Assembly: GCF_014203705.1 (NCBI RefSeq)
Contig: NZ_JACHJR010000001.1
Span: forward strand, 5,580,001-5,644,000
DNA from: Kitasatospora gansuensis
Lineage (GTDB): Bacteria; Actinomycetota; Actinomycetes; Streptomycetales; Streptomycetaceae
Length of the DNA: 64,000 nucleotides
Direction: 5' to 3'
The position numbers and the translations under genes were made by a program. The notes below the pieces were generated by a model, which saw nothing but the letters and a program-made list of their open reading frames with translations, searched no databases and was not told the DNA's origin. Positions 8,886 through 17,541 of the stretch are shown here, one piece after another (position 1 is the stretch's first letter; the number at the start of each line of letters is the position of its first letter).

Positions 8886-9851
8886 CTAGGCGGCCGCGCG
8901 GGTGCGGAAGGCGGTGCGGTAGGCGGTGGGGGAGACTCCGACGGTGCCGGTCAGGTGCTGGCGGAGCGAGACGGCGGTGCCGAAGCCCGCCTCGGCGGCG
9001 ACCTGGTCGACCGGCAGATCGGTGGTCTCCAGCAGGCGGCGGGCCCGGTCGACCCGGCGCTGGGTCAGCCACTGGCCGGGCGGCATGCCGACCTCCTCGC
9101 CGAACCGGCGGCAGAAGGTCCGTACGCTCATCCGGGCGTGCTCGGCCAACTCGGCCAGCGGGAGCGGGCGGTGCAGCTGCTCCAGGGCCCAGACCCGGGT
9201 GGCGGCGGTGGACGCGGTGGCGGGTTCGGGCAGCGGGCGGTCGATGTACTGGGCCTGCCCGCCCTCGCGCCAGGGCGGCACCACGCAGAGCCGGGCCACC
9301 CGGTTGGCGATCTCGCTGCCGTGGTCGCGCCGGACCAGGTGCAGGCAGAGGTCGACCCCGGCGCCGACCCCGGCCGCCGTCAGCACCTGGCCGTCGTCGA
9401 CGAACAGCACGTCGGCGTCCACCTCGATCTGCGGGAAGGTGCGCTGGAAGTGCGCGGCCTCGGTCCAGTGCGTGGTGGCCCGGCGGCCGTCCAGCAGGCC
9501 GGCGGCGGCGAGCACGTACGAGGCGGTGCAGATCGAGACGATCCTGGCCTGCGCGGGCAGCAGGGCCAGTGCCGCCGCCAGGTCGTCGGGCAGCCAGTCC
9601 AGCAGGCCGTCCGGACCGCAGGCGAACGGCGGGATCACCACGGTGTCGGCGGTCCGCAGCGCCTCGGCGCCGTGCGGCACGGTGATGGCGAAGTCGGCGG
9701 AGGTGCTCACCGGGCCGCCGTCCAGGCTGCAGGTGACCACCTCGTACAGCGGCTTGCCGTCCGGGTCCTCGGCGGTGCCGAAGATCCGGACCGGGATGCT
9801 CAGTTCGAAGGGGTAGACGCCGTCAAGGGCCAGGACCACGACACGATGCAT
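8886..9851 (-). CDS. GlxA/FtrA-type AraC-family transcriptional regulator
   Basis: A 321-residue regulator with an N-terminal DJ-1/PfpI (class I glutamine amidotransferase-like) domain (about 1-165, containing IVSICTASYVLAAAGLLDG) and a C-terminal AraC helix-turn-helix pair (about 215-315, ARMSVRTFCRRFGEEVG and VAAEAGFGTAVSLRQHL). Proteins of this layout sense small molecules and control neighbouring enzymes. It is divergent from the oxidoreductase at 9966 with about 110 bases between, so that gene is a likely target. Confidence 0.85.
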   Translation of the reverse strand: MHRVVVLALDGVYPFELSIPVRIFGTAEDPDGKPLYEVVTCSLDGGPVSTSADFAITVPHGAEALRTADTVVIPPFACGPDGLLDWLPDDLAAALALLPAQARIVSICTASYVLAAAGLLDGRRATTHWTEAAHFQRTFPQIEVDADVLFVDDGQVLTAAGVGAGVDLCLHLVRRDHGSEIANRVARLCVVPPWREGGQAQYIDRPLPEPATASTAATRVWALEQLHRPLPLAELAEHARMSVRTFCRRFGEEVGMPPGQWLTQRRVDRARRLLETTDLPVDQVAAEAGFGTAVSLRQHLTGTVGVSPTAYRTAFRTRAAA

Positions 9852-9965
9852 GGCAGGATTCTTTCAGATATCGGCAATCTTGCCACTCGTTCCGCCCGCA
9901 ATGCTGCGGGATCTTGGTGTCAGGCGGCCGGAGCGGCTGCCGAAAACCCTTGAGGAGCAGCGGAG

Positions 9966-10901
9966 ATGACGATGCGTGCGATCGGTCAGGACGAGTTCGG
10001 TGGCCCCGAGGTGCTCAAGGTCGTCGAGGTGGAGCGCCCGGAGCCCGGCGTCGCCGAGGTGCTGGTGCGGGTGCACGCGGCCGGGGTCAACCCGACCGAC
10101 TCGTGGCACCGGGGGAGCGGCGGCCTGCGGGAGGAGATCGTCCGGCTCGGCTGGGACGTCTCCGGCGTGGTCGAGGCGGTCGGCATCGGGGTGACCACGC
10201 TGGCCGTGGGCGACGAGGTGTTCGGTATGCCGCGCCACCCGGCGGTCGCCGGGACGTACGCCGAGTACGTCACCTCGCCCGCCAGGCACCTGGTCCGCAA
10301 GCCCGCCGGGCTCGACCACACCGAGGCGGCGGCCCTTCCGCTGACCGGGATGACCGCCTGGCAGGCCCTGGTGGACACCGCCGACGTGCGGCCCGGGCAG
10401 CGGGTGCTGATCCACGCCGCCGCGGGCGGGGTCGGCCACCTCGCGGTGCAGATCGCCAAGGCGCGCGGCGCGTACGTGATCGGCACCGCCCGGGCGGCCA
10501 AGCACGACTTCCTGCGCGGGCTCGGCGCGGACGAGCTGATCGACTACACCGAGGCCGACTTCGAGACCGCGACCGGCCCGGTGGACGTGGTGATCGACAC
10601 CATCGGCGGCGAGTACGGGCCCCGCTCGCTGCGGGCGCTGCGCGAGGGCGGCATCCTGGTCTCGCTCGCCTCCCCGGCCGAGGCGTACCTGGCCGAGCAG
10701 GCCCGCCCGCTGGGCAAGCGGGCCGGCTTCATGGCCGTCGAGGCCGATCAGGCCGGCCTGCGGGAGCTGGTCGCGCTGGTCGAGGCCGGGCAGCTGCGGC
10801 CGGTGCTGGACACCGTCGTGCCGCTCGAACTCGCCTCCAAGGCGCACGAGTTGCTGGACACCGGGCGGGTCCAGGGCAAGATCGTGCTGACCGTGGTCTA
10901 G
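9966..10901 (+). CDS. NADP-dependent quinone oxidoreductase-like protein (MDR family)
   Basis: A 311-residue zinc-independent medium-chain dehydrogenase. It has the GroES-like N-terminal domain (GVNPTDSWHR) and a Rossmann domain with HAAAGGVGHLAVQIAKARGA (about 155-175), as in quinone oxidoreductases; the catalytic zinc Cys residues of alcohol dehydrogenases are absent. It probably reduces quinones or enones with NADPH in the cytoplasm. GAGGAGC lies just upstream of the ATG. The stop codon lies in the left arm of a 21-bp inverted repeat, so the last codon could have been altered by an insertion. The GlxA-type regulator is divergent. Confidence 0.85.
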   Translation: MTMRAIGQDEFGGPEVLKVVEVERPEPGVAEVLVRVHAAGVNPTDSWHRGSGGLREEIVRLGWDVSGVVEAVGIGVTTLAVGDEVFGMPRHPAVAGTYAEYVTSPARHLVRKPAGLDHTEAAALPLTGMTAWQALVDTADVRPGQRVLIHAAAGGVGHLAVQIAKARGAYVIGTARAAKHDFLRGLGADELIDYTEADFETATGPVDVVIDTIGGEYGPRSLRALREGGILVSLASPAEAYLAEQARPLGKRAGFMAVEADQAGLRELVALVEAGQLRPVLDTVVPLELASKAHELLDTGRVQGKIVLTVV

Positions 10902-11065
10902 GGGCGGTCTCCCGATTCCCGCCGGGCTCGCGGCGCCGGAGCACGCACCTCGCCGGCTTCTCGTCGGTCGCCGATGCGCTGCATCAGGCTCCCTCCTCGG
11001 CGCCGCCGATGCACGCACTCCAACACCGCGAGCTGATCCGACGCGAATCGGGAGACCGCCCCTAG
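10898..11065. mobile_element. 168-bp MITE-like element with 21-bp inverted ends
   Basis: Arms 10898-10918 and 11045-11065 are perfect 21-bp inverted repeats enclosing 126 bases without a credible gene. The outermost four bases on both sides read CTAG, which could be a target duplication with 17-bp terminal repeats inside it. Both neighbouring convergent genes end with TAG inside these outer bases. No transposase is encoded, so it would be a non-autonomous element; a simple bidirectional terminator is less likely given the long interior. Confidence 0.5.
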
Positions 11066-13134
11066 GCGACGGCCTCCAGCCGGACGGCGCAGACCTTGAA
11101 CTCCGGCATCCGGGAGGTCGGGTCCAGCGCCGGGTTGGTGTGCACGTTGGCGTTGGCCTCGCCGGGCCAGTGGAACGGCATGAAGACGGTGTCGGGCCGG
11201 ATCGCGGTGGTCAGCCGGGCGGGGGTGACGGTCCGTCCGCGTCGGCTCACCACCGCGACCCGGTCCCCGTCCGCCACGCCGAGCCGCTCGGCCAGCTGCG
11301 GGTGCAGCTCGACGAAGGCGCCCGGTGCGGCGGCGTTCAGGGCCTCGACCCGGCGGGTCTGGGCGCCGGACTGGTACTGGGCCAGTACCCGTCCGGTGGT
11401 CAGCCGCACCGGGTACTCGGCGTCCGGCTCCTCGGCCGCCGGGCGGTGCTGGACCGGGGTGAACCTGGCCCGGCCGTCCGGGGTGGCGAAGCGGTCCAGG
11501 AACAGCCGGGGGGTGCCCGGGTGGTCGCCGTCCGGGCAGGGCCAGAACACCCCGTCCTGCTCGGCGATCCGGCGGTAGCTGATCCCCGCGTAGTCGGCCG
11601 CGCCGCCGCTGGAGGCCCGCCGCAGCTCCTCGAAGACCTTCTCGGCGTCGGTGTCGAAACCCTCGCCGTGGCCCAGCCGTCCGGCCAGCGCGTGCAGCAC
11701 CTCCAGGTCGCTGCGGACACCCGGCGGAGCGTCGACCGCCTTGCGGCGCAGGATGACCCGGCCCTCCAGGTTGGTCAGGGTGCCGGTCTCCTCGGCCCAC
11801 TGGGTGACCGGCAGCACCACGTCCGCCAGCGCGGCCGTCTCGGAGAGCACCACGTCGCTGACCGCCAGGAAGTCCAGCGAGCGCAGCCGCTCGGCGATGT
11901 GCGTGGAGTGCGGCGCGGAGACCACCGGATTGGAGCCCATCAGCAGCAGCGAGCGGACCGAGGTGCCGAGCGAGTCCAGCAGCTCGTACGCGCTCGGGCC
12001 CGGGCCCGGCAGGCTGTCGGGGTGCACGCCCCAGACCGCCGCGACGTGCGCGCGGGCCGCCGGGTCGTCCAACTTCCGGTAGCCGGGCAGCTGGTCGGCC
12101 TTCTGGCCGTGCTCGCGGCCGCCCTGGCCGTTGCCCTGGCCGGTCAGGCAACCGTAACCCGCGTACGGGCGGCCCGCGTTGCCGGTGGCCAGGCAGAGGT
12201 TGATCCAGGCGCTCACCGTGTCGGTGCCCTTGGCCTGCTGCTCGGGGCCGCGCGCGGTGAGCACCATCGCGGTCTCCGCGGCGCAGAACATCCCGGCGGC
12301 CTCCCGCAGTTGGGGCAGCGGCACGCCGGTGACCGCCTCCACGTGCTCGGGCCAGTGCGCCATCGCCGCCGCCCGGGTCTCCGGCCAGCCGGTGGTGCGC
12401 TCGGCGATGAACGCCTCGTCGGTGCGGCCGTCCGCGACCACCAGGTGCAGCAGGCCGAGGGCCAGCGCCAGGTCGGTGCCGGGGCGCGGCGCCAGGTGCA
12501 GGTCGGCCAGCTCGGCGGTCCTGGTCCGGCGCGGGTCGACCACGATCAACGTGCCGCCGTTGTCCTGGAGTTCGCGCAGGTAGCGGACGAACGGCGGCAT
12601 CGTCTCGGCCGGGTTCCCGCCGACCAGGATCACGCAGCCCGCCTTCGGGATGTCCGCCACCGGGAAGGGCAGCCCGCGGTCCAGGCCGAAGGCCCTGATC
12701 CCGCCGGCCGCCGCCGAGGACATGCAGAACCGGCCGTTGTAGTCGATGGTCGAGGTGCGCAGCACCACCCGGGCGAACTTGCCCAGCAGGTAAGCCTTCT
12801 CGTTGGTCAGTCCGCCACCGCCGAACACGCCCACGGCGTCCCGTCCGTGGGCGGCGGCGGTGGCCGACAGCTCGGTGGCGATCCGGTCCAGCGCCTCGCC
12901 CCAGCCCGCCGGGCGCAGCTCGCCGTCCACCCGCACCAGCGGGGTGGTCAGCCGGGCGCCGGGCGCGAGCACCGCGGCGGCGTTCGATCCCTTGCCGCAC
13001 AGCGCGCCGAGGTTGACCGGGAAGCCGGGTCGCTCCACCACCTCCACCGGAACTGCGCCCCCCGTGCGGCGCAGGCCCATGCCGCACTGCAGGGCGCAGT
13101 ACGGGCAGTGCGTGTCAGTGGCAGTCTCGCTCAT
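11062..13134 (-). CDS. Assimilatory nitrate reductase, molybdopterin oxidoreductase catalytic subunit
   Basis: About 690 residues, matching NarB/NasC-type enzymes that reduce nitrate to nitrite in the cytoplasm. The N-terminus has the [4Fe-4S] motif CPYCALQCGMG with a distal CGKG. The Mo-bis-MGD domain follows (GNPAETMPPFVRY; SGAQTRR), then the C-terminal dinucleotide-binding barrel (PFHWPGEANANVHTNPALDP). There is no C-terminal FAD or BFD extension, so electrons must come from a partner, plausibly the oxidoreductase at 4866-6152. A GAAACAGC/GTAAC site lies upstream. No nitrate transporter gene is seen nearby. Confidence 0.88.
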   Translation of the reverse strand: MSETATDTHCPYCALQCGMGLRRTGGAVPVEVVERPGFPVNLGALCGKGSNAAAVLAPGARLTTPLVRVDGELRPAGWGEALDRIATELSATAAAHGRDAVGVFGGGGLTNEKAYLLGKFARVVLRTSTIDYNGRFCMSSAAAGGIRAFGLDRGLPFPVADIPKAGCVILVGGNPAETMPPFVRYLRELQDNGGTLIVVDPRRTRTAELADLHLAPRPGTDLALALGLLHLVVADGRTDEAFIAERTTGWPETRAAAMAHWPEHVEAVTGVPLPQLREAAGMFCAAETAMVLTARGPEQQAKGTDTVSAWINLCLATGNAGRPYAGYGCLTGQGNGQGGREHGQKADQLPGYRKLDDPAARAHVAAVWGVHPDSLPGPGPSAYELLDSLGTSVRSLLLMGSNPVVSAPHSTHIAERLRSLDFLAVSDVVLSETAALADVVLPVTQWAEETGTLTNLEGRVILRRKAVDAPPGVRSDLEVLHALAGRLGHGEGFDTDAEKVFEELRRASSGGAADYAGISYRRIAEQDGVFWPCPDGDHPGTPRLFLDRFATPDGRARFTPVQHRPAAEEPDAEYPVRLTTGRVLAQYQSGAQTRRVEALNAAAPGAFVELHPQLAERLGVADGDRVAVVSRRGRTVTPARLTTAIRPDTVFMPFHWPGEANANVHTNPALDPTSRMPEFKVCAVRLEAVA

Positions 13135-13154
13135 GGCCGCCAGCTTGCTACGGC

Positions 13155-13184
13155 GCTGTTTCGGTTCGGGGCCCGCCCGGTTAC
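13155..13184 (-). promoter_or_regulatory. GlnR-like site upstream of nitrate reductase
   Basis: On the minus strand GTAAC (13180-13184) and GAAACAGC (13155-13162) lie 22 bases apart, two 11-bp units, directly before the nitrate reductase start. The same half-sites precede the nir operon and the chelatase. Confidence 0.45.
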
Positions 13185-13246
13185 AGCTGCTGTTCACGGC
13201 CCTCTCCCGGGCCGCCCGGGCCGCTGTGAGGACGGGTTCATCAATG

Positions 13247-13276
13247 GTGACGGTCGGGCAACGGGGCCGAAACAGC
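13247..13276 (+). promoter_or_regulatory. GlnR-like triple half-site upstream of sirohydrochlorin chelatase
   Basis: GTGAC (13247), GCAAC (13258) and GAAAC (13269) are spaced exactly 11 bases apart, each separated by 6 bases, and lead into GAAACAGC. This agrees well with the GTnAC-N6-GnAAC architecture of GlnR sites and lies 20-50 bases before the chelatase ATG. Confidence 0.5.
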
Positions 13277-13296
13277 CGACGGGCAGGCTGGTCCGC

Positions 13297-14067
13297 ATGA
13301 CGACGACCCCCACCGTACGGGTGCTGCACGCCCGCCGCCGCCCGGCCCTGGTCCTGGTCGCGCACGGCTCTCGGGATCCGGAGACGTCGGCCGAGATCCA
13401 CCGCCTGCTGGCCGTGCTGCGCGCCGCCCGCCCCGAACTCGACGTACGGCTCGCCCACTTGGGCCTGAACAGCCCGCTGCTCCCCGAGGTGCTGGACGGC
13501 CTGAGCGGCCCGGCCGTGCTGGTCCCGCTGCTGCTCAGCCGGGGCTACCACGTCAAGGTCGACCTGCCCGCCCTGCTCGCCGCCGCCCCCCAGGTGGCCG
13601 GGGTGATCGCCCCGCCGCTCGGGCCCGACCCGCTGCTCACCGACGTCCTGCACAGCCGCCTGCTCGAAGCCGGCTGGGGCCCGGACGGCGACGCCGTGGT
13701 GCTCGCCGCCGCCGGCTCCCGCGACCCGGACGCCGCCGTCGACACCGAGACCCAGGCCGCCCTGCTCGCCGCCCGCCTCGGCGTCCCGGTCCGCACCGGC
13801 GCCGTCACCGGCGGCCGCTCGGTCGCCGAGGCCGTCGCCCGGCTCACCGCCGAGGGCCACCGCCGGGTCGCCGTCGCCTCCTACTTCACCGCCCCGGGCG
13901 ACTTCGCCCGCCTCGCCGCCGCCGCGGGCACCTGGATCACGGCCGCCCCGTTGGGCGCGCACCCCGCGATCGTGGACCTGATCCTCACCCGTTACCGGTT
14001 GTCGAGCCCCGCAGGGGCTCGGGGAACGGCGACGCCAACCTCAGGAGCGTTGCACACCGTTCGTTAA
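13297..14067 (+). CDS. Sirohydrochlorin chelatase (CbiX/SirB family)
   Basis: A 256-residue two-repeat chelatase that inserts iron into sirohydrochlorin to make sirohaem, the cofactor of NirB. The first half opens with PALVLVAHGSRDPETSAEI, with the metal-binding His in AHGSRDP; VPLLLSRGYHVKVD carries the second conserved His. The repeat unit in the second half begins VVLAAAGSRDP. The ATG at 13297 follows a GlnR-like site. The last about 20 residues (SSPAGARGTATPTSGA...) are encoded by a dispersed repeat found again at 17334, so the native C-terminus was probably shorter. Confidence 0.85.
   Translation: MTTTPTVRVLHARRRPALVLVAHGSRDPETSAEIHRLLAVLRAARPELDVRLAHLGLNSPLLPEVLDGLSGPAVLVPLLLSRGYHVKVDLPALLAAAPQVAGVIAPPLGPDPLLTDVLHSRLLEAGWGPDGDAVVLAAAGSRDPDAAVDTETQAALLAARLGVPVRTGAVTGGRSVAEAVARLTAEGHRRVAVASYFTAPGDFARLAAAAGTWITAAPLGAHPAIVDLILTRYRLSSPAGARGTATPTSGALHTVR
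14004..14054. repeat. Dispersed intergenic repeat, copy 1, with hairpin
   Basis: A hairpin GAGCCCC-GCA-GGGGCTC (14004-14020) is followed by a roughly 42-base sequence that recurs with about five differences at 17334-17375. It overlaps the end of the chelatase gene and probably acts as its terminator. Confidence 0.5.
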
Positions 14068-14122
14068 CCCGTACCCCGCACCTCCTCCAGAATGTCCCCG
14101 CCCCGGCGTACGGTGCTCGTAT

Positions 14123-15400
14123 ATGAACGACACCACGTACGACCCCGCCGCCGAAGCCCGCTGGGTGCCCGAGCCCGACAAGCGGCCCGGCCGGACGGCG
14201 TTCCAGCGTGACCGCGCCCGCGTGCTGCACTCCGCCGCGCTCCGCCGGCTGGCCGGCACCACCCAGGTGGTCGCCCCGATGCGCAGCGACTTCCCCCGTA
14301 CCCGGCTCACCCACTCACTCGAATGCGCCCAGGTGGGGCGGGAGTTGGGTGCGGCGCTGGGCTGCGACCCCGACCTGGTGGAGACCGGCTGCCTCGCTCA
14401 CGACATCGGGCACCCGCCGTTCGGCCACACCGGCGAGGAGGCGCTCGACCAGGCCGCCGAGTCCTGCGGCGGCTTCGAGGGCAACGCCCAGTCGCTCCGG
14501 ATCCTGACCCGCCTGGAGCCCAAGCGCTTCGCCCCGCTGGACGAGGAGCCGGCCCGGCTGGCCCCCTGGCCGGGCCGCAGCGTCGGTCTCAACCTGACCC
14601 GGGCCGCCCTGGACGCCGCCACCAAGTACCCGTGGCCACGCGGCGCGCACCCGACCGACCCGGGCTCCACCAAGTACGGGGTCTACGGCGACGACCTCCC
14701 GGTCTTCCGCTGGCTGCGCACCGGCGCGCCCGCCGACCGGAAGTGCTTCGAGGCCACCGTGATGGACTGGTCCGACGACGTGGCGTACTCCACCCACGAC
14801 GTCGAGGACGGCATCCAGGCCGGCCACATCGACCTGGCCGCGCTGCGCTCCGCCGAGGAGCGGGCCGAGCTGTTCAAGATCGCCGAGCGGTACGCCGAGG
14901 CCGAGCCCGAGGAGTTCGGCGCCGCGCTGGACCGGCTGCAGGCCGAGGAGTGGTGGCCCCGGGCGTACGACGGTTCGGCCCGCGCCAGGGCCGGGCTGAA
15001 GGACCTGACCAGCAAGCTGATCGGCCGGTTCTGCCTGGCCGCCGAGCAGGCCACCCGGGCCCGCTACGGCCCGGGCCCGCTCACCCGGTACGCCGCCGAG
15101 CTGGTGGTCCCGACCGGGGTGCGGATCGAGTGCGCGGTGCTCAAGGCCGTCGCGGTCCGCTACGTGATGCAGCGCGACGAGCAGGCCCAGCTCCGCTCCC
15201 GGCAGCGGATCGTGATCGCCGAGCTGGCCGAGACGCTGACCCGCACCGCGCCGTACGGGCTCGACCCGGTGTTCGCCGCGCTGTACGAGGAGGCCGAGGA
15301 CGACCGGGCCGCGCTGCGCGCGGTGATCGACCAGATCGCCACCCTCACCGACGCCTCCGCTCTCGCCCTGCACGGCCGCCTTGTCACGCCGGGGCCGTAG
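14123..15400 (+). CDS. dgt: Deoxyguanosinetriphosphate triphosphohydrolase-like protein
   Basis: A 425-residue HD-domain dNTP triphosphohydrolase, hydrolysing dNTPs (classically dGTP) to deoxynucleoside and triphosphate in the cytoplasm. The metal ligands are visible as RLTHSLE (His) and LAHDIGHPPFGHTGE (His-Asp), with a further Asp in VMDWSDDVAYSTHD. Length and layout match bacterial Dgt-like proteins. The start ATG gives the expected N-terminus RTAFQRDRARVLHSAALRRL. It lies 9 bases before dnaG and is likely co-transcribed with it, the arrangement recalled in other Streptomyces. Confidence 0.92.
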   Translation: MNDTTYDPAAEARWVPEPDKRPGRTAFQRDRARVLHSAALRRLAGTTQVVAPMRSDFPRTRLTHSLECAQVGRELGAALGCDPDLVETGCLAHDIGHPPFGHTGEEALDQAAESCGGFEGNAQSLRILTRLEPKRFAPLDEEPARLAPWPGRSVGLNLTRAALDAATKYPWPRGAHPTDPGSTKYGVYGDDLPVFRWLRTGAPADRKCFEATVMDWSDDVAYSTHDVEDGIQAGHIDLAALRSAEERAELFKIAERYAEAEPEEFGAALDRLQAEEWWPRAYDGSARARAGLKDLTSKLIGRFCLAAEQATRARYGPGPLTRYAAELVVPTGVRIECAVLKAVAVRYVMQRDEQAQLRSRQRIVIAELAETLTRTAPYGLDPVFAALYEEAEDDRAALRAVIDQIATLTDASALALHGRLVTPGP

Positions 15401-15409
15401 ACTTCCGGG

Positions 15410-17311
15410 GTGGCCGGGCGGATCAGGGACGAAGATGTACAAGCGGTGCGTAACGCACTGCCGATCGACGCTGTCGTCAACGACTACGTCCAGCTGACCA
15501 ACGGGGGCGGGGTCCAGCTCAAGGGCGTCTGCCCGTTCCACGACGAGAAGTCCGCCTCGTTCTACGTGCACCCGAGCAAGGGCGTCTTCCACTGCTTCGG
15601 CTGCGGCGAGAGCGGCGACTCGATCACCTTCCTGATGAAGATCGAGCACTTCTCCTTCGCCGAGGCCGTCGAGCGGATGGCCGCCCAGGCGGGCATCACC
15701 CTGCGGTACGAGGAGGGCGGCTACTCGCCCCGGCACCAGAAGGGCGAGCGGACCAGGCTGGTCGAGGCCCACAAGGTCGCCGCCGACTGGTACCAGGAGC
15801 AGCTGGAGACGCCCGAGGCCGAGATCGGCCGCACCTTCCTGGCCGAGCGCGGCTTCGACGCCGAGGCGGCCAAGCACTTCGGGGTCGGCTACGCCCCGGT
15901 GGGCTGGGAGCACCTGGTCCGCTACCTGCGCGGCAAGGGCTTCTCGGACAAGGAGATCCTGCTCGGCGGCCTGGCCTCGCAGGGCCAGCGCGGCGGCCTG
16001 ATCGACCGCTTCCGGGGCCGACTGGTCTGGCCGATCCGGGACACCACCGGCGAGGTGATCGGCTTCGGCGCCCGCCGGCTGCGCGAGGACGACAACGGGC
16101 CGAAGTACCTGAACACCCCCGAGACGCCGATCTACAAGAAGTCCAACGTGCTGTACGGCCTCGACCTGGCGAAGAAGGAGATCGCCAAGTCCGGCCGGGC
16201 GGTGGTGGTCGAGGGCTACACCGATGTGATGGCCTGTCACCTCGCGGGCGTCACCAGCGCGGTGGCCACCTGTGGCACCTCCTTCGGTGAGGACCACATC
16301 AAGATCATCCGTCGGCTGCTGATGGACACCTCCCAGTATCGGGGCGAGACGGTCTTCACCTTCGACGGCGACGCCGCCGGGCAGAAGGCCGCGCTGCGGG
16401 CCTTCGAGGACGACCAGAAGTTCGCCGCCCGCACCTCCATCGCGATCACCCCGGGCGGTATGGACCCGTGCGAGCTGCGGCTCACCAAGGGCGACGACGC
16501 GGTCCGCGAGCTGATCGAGAATCCGGTCCCGCTCTTCGAGTTCGCCCTCCGCTCGGCCGTCGAACGCCACCGGGTGGACACCGCCGAGGGCCGGGCGGCG
16601 GCGCTGGAGGAGGCGTCGAAGATCATCACGAAGATCAAGGACCGCTCGATCCAGCACGAGTACGCCGTCCAGCTGGCCGGTCTGCTCGGCATCCTGGACG
16701 AGCAGTTCGTGGTCCGCCGGATCTCCCAGCTCGCCCGCTGGCAGCGCGACAACCCGCAGCAGCAGCGCCAGCAGCCGCGCCGCACCGGCGCCCCCGAGCC
16801 GACCCCGACGGTCCGCCCGCTGTTCCGCCTGGACCCCAAGGACCCGGCCCAGTTCGTCGAGCGCGAGCTGCTCAAGCTCGCCCTCCAGCACCCCGACCTG
16901 GTCAGCCCCGCCTTCGACAACTACGGCGACGAGGAGTTCCCCACCCCGCCGTACACCGCCGTCCGCCGGGCCATCCGGCAGGCCGGCGGTGCCGCGTACG
17001 GGGCCACCCTGCCGGACTTCACCTCCGCGGTCCGCGAGGCCTGCCCCGACGACCAGGTCCGCTCCCTGGTCACCGAGTTGACCGTCGAGCCGATCCGCAC
17101 CCGGCGGGCCCCCGACGTCATCTACGCGGGCGAGTTCCTGGTCAAGCTCCGCATGCAGGCGGTCGACCGCCGGATCGCCGAGGTCCGCGCCCAGCTCCAA
17201 CGCCTGGGCAACCGCGGCACCCCGGAGCAACTCACCGCCGTCCAGGGCGAACTCTGGGCCCTCCAGCAGTACGCCCAGACCCTCCGCACCCACGGCGCCG
17301 CGGGCCTCTAG
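15410..17311 (+). CDS. dnaG: DNA primase DnaG
   Basis: A 633-residue primase making RNA primers at the replication fork. The N-terminal CHC2 zinc finger is complete (CPFH at about 40, then FHCFGCGESGD). The RNA polymerase core follows, then the TOPRIM motifs VVVEGYTDVMACHLAG (about 265) and TFDGDAAGQKAAL (about 318), and a C-terminal helicase-binding domain after a Gln/Pro-rich linker (about 440-465). The GTG start yields the canonical start AGRIRDEDVQAVR. Nothing suggests loss of function. Confidence 0.96.
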   Translation: MAGRIRDEDVQAVRNALPIDAVVNDYVQLTNGGGVQLKGVCPFHDEKSASFYVHPSKGVFHCFGCGESGDSITFLMKIEHFSFAEAVERMAAQAGITLRYEEGGYSPRHQKGERTRLVEAHKVAADWYQEQLETPEAEIGRTFLAERGFDAEAAKHFGVGYAPVGWEHLVRYLRGKGFSDKEILLGGLASQGQRGGLIDRFRGRLVWPIRDTTGEVIGFGARRLREDDNGPKYLNTPETPIYKKSNVLYGLDLAKKEIAKSGRAVVVEGYTDVMACHLAGVTSAVATCGTSFGEDHIKIIRRLLMDTSQYRGETVFTFDGDAAGQKAALRAFEDDQKFAARTSIAITPGGMDPCELRLTKGDDAVRELIENPVPLFEFALRSAVERHRVDTAEGRAAALEEASKIITKIKDRSIQHEYAVQLAGLLGILDEQFVVRRISQLARWQRDNPQQQRQQPRRTGAPEPTPTVRPLFRLDPKDPAQFVERELLKLALQHPDLVSPAFDNYGDEEFPTPPYTAVRRAIRQAGGAAYGATLPDFTSAVREACPDDQVRSLVTELTVEPIRTRRAPDVIYAGEFLVKLRMQAVDRRIAEVRAQLQRLGNRGTPEQLTAVQGELWALQQYAQTLRTHGAAGL

Positions 17312-17331
17312 GTCGGCACATGGTGCGGTAG

Positions 17332-17447
17332 CCAGGGGCTCGGGGAACTGCGACGCCAGCCTCAGGGGCGTTCAACGTACGTACCGGGTCAGGCACTTTC
17401 GCAGTGACCCGAGCGCCAGATCTCCTCGCAGTTCCCCGAGCCCCTGG
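17332..17447. repeat. 22-bp perfect inverted repeat, dispersed repeat copy 2
   Basis: Arms 17332-17353 and 17426-17447 are perfectly complementary over 22 bases around a 72-base interior. The left arm and the following bases (to 17375) are the second copy of the repeat ending the chelatase gene at 14013-14054. Located between dnaG and the sigma factor, it is a likely terminator or a MITE-like element. Confidence 0.5.
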
Positions 17448-17541
17448 TCTCACATGGCTGATCAGCTGCCTATGCGGGTACCCCCTTGCTGTGGCGCGGT
17501 TCCCCCACGAGCCGCGCGTCGGCCGAGAGAGGGATGCGCCT

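Noticed and set aside
13135..13962. Open frame extending the nitrate reductase N-terminally on the minus strand
   Set aside because: Antisense to the chelatase gene, with no start or conserved motif before the ATG at 13134.
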